The notes under the pieces are model-generated. The model was not told the origin of the DNA, ran no database searches, and saw only the letters and a program-made list of their open reading frames with translations. Below, one piece after another: positions 7,584 to 9,793 of a DNA stretch of 9,793 nucleotides. How positions within the stretch are numbered: position 1 is the stretch's first letter; every line of letters begins with the position of its first letter. The stretch lies in contig JAICHN010000177.1 of NCBI GenBank assembly GCA_025924845.1, positions 1-9,793 on the forward strand, read 5' to 3'. The DNA comes from Chloroflexota bacterium. Lineage in GTDB: Bacteria; Chloroflexota; UBA5177; JANWHV01. The position numbers were made by a program, and so were the translations under genes.

Positions 7584-7946
7584 CTACATGCCCAGATCGT
7601 CAATACGCTGCCCATGCAGGAGGCGTCCCACCACCGCCTCATGGCCATGGACGGCGGCCCGCCGGTTCGTCCAATAGAGTACACGCCACGTACTGCCGAT
7701 GGCATGCACCAGTGACCGCAACCTACGGTCCGACGGCACCCCGACAAAGGTTTTATACGAGGGTAACGCTTCGGCGCCGGGCTCGCCGGTATTGCTGTCG
7801 GGGAAAGTGACCACCCGCTGCCCGTCCGATAGCTCGGTGACCTCTAGACAGGGGCAGCGCCGGTTGGGACAGATCGCGCCGTGACAGAGTATATGTGCCC
7901 GTGCGCCCTGCTCCGAGCCAAGACCGGGCATGGATCCATCGATCAT
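7584..7946 (-). CDS. Hypothetical protein, 120 aa, with N-terminal four-cysteine cluster
   Basis: I do not recognise this family. The predicted protein has 120 residues with no signal peptide or membrane segment. Residues 18-33 hold a cysteine cluster, C21-x4-C26-x4-C31-x-C33 with H18 and H22 nearby, which could bind zinc or another metal; this is inference from spacing only. The middle (about 44-70) is acidic and Gly/Pro-rich. The C-terminal 45 residues are basic and aromatic (RVLYWTNRRAAVHGHE) and end in DDLGM. The start is ATG 7946, chosen because GAAGGA (7960-7955) lies 8 bases upstream. A longer in-frame start at ATG 8000 would overlap the dehydrogenase by 20 bases and has no comparable site. 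It begins 34 bases after the dehydrogenase stop, so it may be the last gene of that transcript. An open frame with a good ribosome site supports a real gene, but without a homologue it stays moderate. Confidence 0.62.
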   Translation of the reverse strand: MIDGSMPGLGSEQGARAHILCHGAICPNRRCPCLEVTELSDGQRVVTFPDSNTGEPGAEALPSYKTFVGVPSDRRLRSLVHAIGSTWRVLYWTNRRAAVHGHEAVVGRLLHGQRIDDLGM

Positions 7947-7980
7947 GGTAGTTTTCCTTCTGAGGCCGGTCGTGAACGCT

Positions 7981-8721
7981 TCACGCCAACAGTCCGCCAT
8001 CGACCGGGATCACCTGGCCGGTGATCGCATCTTGCGCCAGCAACGCACATACCATGCGCGCCACATCCTCGGGGCTTGCCGTGCGCTGGAGTAACGCGGC
8101 CTTACTCAGCCGTTCCACGTGATCCTCACGGCCTGCTACCCACCGCGTTTTCACAATGCCGGGCGCCACGGCCGTCACCCGAATGGTGGGAGCCAGGGCT
8201 TTGGCCAGTGAGCGCGTCAACCCATTGAGCGCTGCCTTGGATACCGCGTAAGGGAGCGAGGAACCGTCCCCCGCGATACCCGCCACACTGCTTACATTGC
8301 AGATAGCGCCCCCGCCCCGTTCGCGCATGAAAGGCGCTACGGCGCGGGCGCAACGGAACGCCCCTTTCAGGTTTACGGCCAGAATCTCATCCCATACTTC
8401 GTCGGTCACGCTCTCCAGGTCGGCCAGGGGAATATAGCGGGTGGTGCCCGCGTTGTTCACCAGGAGATCGACACCGCCAAAGGCTCCCGCCGTCCCTCGA
8501 GCCATGGCCCGTACGTCGTCCTCCACGGTGACGTCGGCGCGCACGGCAAGCGCTCGACCGCCAAGCGCCTCAATCTCGCGCACGGTTCGCGCGGCGTCAG
8601 CTTCGGAGCGCGCATAGTTGACGGCGACCGCGACGCCTTGCCGGGCCAGATCGAGCGAGACGGCCCGCCCAATCCCGGTCCCCCCGCCGGTGACAATCGC
8701 CACCTTTCCCTGAAGCTCCAT
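7981..8721 (-). CDS. Short-chain dehydrogenase/reductase, FabG-like
   Basis: A 246-residue classical SDR, the usual length for 3-oxoacyl-ACP/CoA reductases. It has the Rossmann glycine motif TGGGTGIG at 11-18, an N-Y-A-R-S stretch after the second strand (35-39) of the sort that favours NADPH, D63 for adenine contact, NNAG at 89-92, and the catalytic tetrad N117, S145, Y158 and K162 (YAVSK). The C-terminal GQVIPVDGGLLA is the standard FabG-type ending. It probably reduces a 3-oxoacyl thioester or oxidises the 3-hydroxy form. The exact substrate cannot be read from sequence, and many related SDRs act on other alcohols. ATG 8721 has AAGGAG five bases upstream, a strong site. It lies 89 bases after the FadN-like gene on the same strand, which supports a role in acyl-CoA metabolism. 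Confidence 0.93.
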   Translation of the reverse strand: MELQGKVAIVTGGGTGIGRAVSLDLARQGVAVAVNYARSEADAARTVREIEALGGRALAVRADVTVEDDVRAMARGTAGAFGGVDLLVNNAGTTRYIPLADLESVTDEVWDEILAVNLKGAFRCARAVAPFMRERGGGAICNVSSVAGIAGDGSSLPYAVSKAALNGLTRSLAKALAPTIRVTAVAPGIVKTRWVAGREDHVERLSKAALLQRTASPEDVARMVCALLAQDAITGQVIPVDGGLLA

Positions 8722-8810
8722 GTATACTCCTTATCCCTGAGTCCCTAACCTGTGGCCCAGGCCAACCGATCCAAATAATCCTGCCCGCTTCCGGCCCGGC
8801 CCAGTCTCGC
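8722..8810 (-). other. Spacer between the FadN-like and FabG-like genes
   Basis: These 89 bases hold the strong AAGGAG (8732-8727) of the dehydrogenase. I see no convincing hairpin with a T-run and no clear promoter, so read-through from the FadN-like gene is the simplest reading. Confidence 0.4.
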
Positions 8811-9793
8811 TTAGTTACGCAACGGCTTTCCGGTGGCCAAAGTGTACTTGATCCTCTCCTGGGTTTTCACCATCCCACCCAGGCTAAGAAAGGCTTCGCG
8901 CTCGAGGTCCAGGATCTGCTGCTCAGTCACCTGGTCCAGGGGGGAGCATTCACCGCCCGTCAGGACGTACGCCAGCTTGCCCGCCACCAGCGCGTCGTGG
9001 TCGCTGATTGTACCGGCCCGGCGCAGGCCGTCAATCTGCTGCTCCAGCACCAACCGTCCTCCCGGACCTGGTAAGGTCAAGGTTTCAGGCTGGGGTGGAG
9101 TGTAGGTGCCCTCGGCAAGCGAAAGGGCGTCGGCCCGCGCGTCATACAGCAGGCGCTCTCGATCCAGGCTTATCTGGTCGGCGCGCTGGAGGAAACCAAG
9201 CTTCCGAGCCTCGGCGGCGCTCGTGGAGACCGTGGCGTAGGCGATAGTCTCAAACGCCTGCCGGGTTGGCGGGAAGGGACCGCCGGCATTCCCGACGCGG
9301 CGCAGGCGAAGCAACAATTCCTTGCAACCGCCGCCCGCCGGCACCAGACCGACCCCCGTTTCGACTAACCCCAGATATAACTCGGCGGCGGCACGGACCT
9401 GCGCGCCATGCCACACGATCTCCGCTCCACCGCCCAGCGTACGGCCCGCCGGCGCGGTGACCACGGGCACCGGACTGAACTTGAGGGCCATGTTGACATC
9501 CTGGAAGGCACGCACGATCGCTTCCACCTGCTTCCACATTCGGGCGTAGGCGGCCATCAGCAGAGTGCCCAGATTAGCCCCGACCGAAAAATCTGCGGCA
9601 TCATTCCCGATGACCAGGGCACGAAATCGCCCGCTGCCCTCCTCAATCGCCGCTCGCAGCATCTGTACCACGTCCTGGTCTATCGTGTTCAGCTTGCCGT
9701 GAAAGGCGATCAGACCCACCCCATCGCCCATATCGAGCAAACTCGCGCTCGCGTTCTCGCGCACCGCCGCCCCCTGCCTGAGCAGGCGCCGCA
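8811..9793 (-). CDS. FadN-like 3-hydroxyacyl-CoA dehydrogenase/enoyl-CoA hydratase, C-terminal part
   Basis: The frame is open to the window edge, so the gene start lies outside; 326 residues are visible. They match the C-terminal enoyl-CoA hydratase half of FadN-type two-domain beta-oxidation enzymes, in which an NAD-binding hydroxyacyl-CoA dehydrogenase domain comes first. In visible numbering, the crotonase fold starts at ASLLDMGDGVGLIAFHGKLN (16-35) with the oxyanion-hole region NDAADFSVGANL (63-74). GGGAE with E124 and LVETGVG with E144 match the two catalytic glutamates of enoyl-CoA hydratase. The tail LDLEREAFLSLGG and the ending KTQERIKYTLATGKPLRN are hallmarks of this family. The enzyme hydrates enoyl-CoA and oxidises the product to 3-ketoacyl-CoA. 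A GTG at 9764 is not taken as the start because family sequence (RRLLRQGAA) continues upstream of it in frame. It is followed by the FabG-like gene on the same strand. Confidence 0.92.
   Translation of the reverse strand, partial: RRLLRQGAAVRENASASLLDMGDGVGLIAFHGKLNTIDQDVVQMLRAAIEEGSGRFRALVIGNDAADFSVGANLGTLLMAAYARMWKQVEAIVRAFQDVNMALKFSPVPVVTAPAGRTLGGGAEIVWHGAQVRAAAELYLGLVETGVGLVPAGGGCKELLLRLRRVGNAGGPFPPTRQAFETIAYATVSTSAAEARKLGFLQRADQISLDRERLLYDARADALSLAEGTYTPPQPETLTLPGPGGRLVLEQQIDGLRRAGTISDHDALVAGKLAYVLTGGECSPLDQVTEQQILDLEREAFLSLGGMVKTQERIKYTLATGKPLRN

Noticed and set aside
6869..7810. Long plus-strand open frame of 313 codons
   Set aside because: It is antisense to the N-terminal half of the CHASE3 kinase, crosses the intergenic gap and runs into the small Cys-cluster gene. 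Its translation is Arg/His/Gln-rich with no motif, which is what GC-rich antisense frames look like.
7947..8000. Longer start (ATG 8000) for the small Cys-cluster gene
   Set aside because: It would overlap the dehydrogenase end by 20 bases without a Shine-Dalgarno, while ATG 7946 has GAAGGA at a good distance.
9762..9764. GTG 9764 as a true start of a stand-alone enoyl-CoA hydratase
   Set aside because: The frame stays open upstream to the window edge with sequence that fits the FadN family, and the fragment matches only the second half of that enzyme.
1..9793. tRNA, rRNA, CRISPR array, complete insertion sequence or prophage genes
   Set aside because: I saw no repeat-spacer pattern, no transposase or integrase motifs, and no stretch resembling structural RNA. 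A covariance-model scan would be needed to exclude small RNAs.

Overview
The window comes from a GC-rich bacterial chromosome, and every gene I can support lies on the minus strand, so the text below reads from high to low coordinates. Gene content suggests a free-living bacterium, possibly Chloroflexota or a similar environmental lineage: a long GT39-type membrane glycosyltransferase with a GRHNLPG loop motif, a two-domain FadN-type beta-oxidation enzyme, CHASE3 and Rcp1-type signalling proteins, and a short palindromic element. This placement is inference from protein style, not from a marker gene. I see no rRNA, tRNA, CRISPR array or complete insertion sequence.

Layout, right to left. (1) 9793-8811: the C-terminal enoyl-CoA hydratase half of a FadN-like 3-hydroxyacyl-CoA dehydrogenase/enoyl-CoA hydratase, cut by the window edge. 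(2) 8721-7981: a FabG-like short-chain dehydrogenase with a strong ribosome binding site, probably in the same fatty-acid operon. (3) 7946-7584: an unrecognised 120-residue protein with a four-cysteine cluster near its N-terminus. (4) A 157-base gap with overlapping palindromes and a weak candidate promoter.

(5) 7426-2648: a compact four-gene block. It contains a membrane CHASE3-HAMP histidine kinase, an Rcp1-like single-domain response regulator (ATGA overlap with the kinase), a soluble REC-PAS-histidine kinase (11-base gap, with its Shine-Dalgarno lying over the preceding stop codon), and the ribosome-associated GTPase HflX (GTGA overlap, or an ATG 51 bases further in). The three signalling proteins look like a phosphorelay: a membrane sensor, a diffusible receiver, and a receiver-fronted second kinase. 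None has a DNA-binding output domain.

(6) 2650-2529: a 122-base imperfect palindrome with perfect 14-base ends that begin and end in TA. It looks like a miniature inverted-repeat element of the Tc1/mariner-IS630 type, and its edge supplies the hflX stop codon. (7) 2423-1: an open reading frame of at least 807 codons running off the left edge. It encodes a multi-spanning GT39/ArnT-like glycosyltransferase with a large C-terminal extracytoplasmic part. I translated it by hand and found no stop or frameshift.
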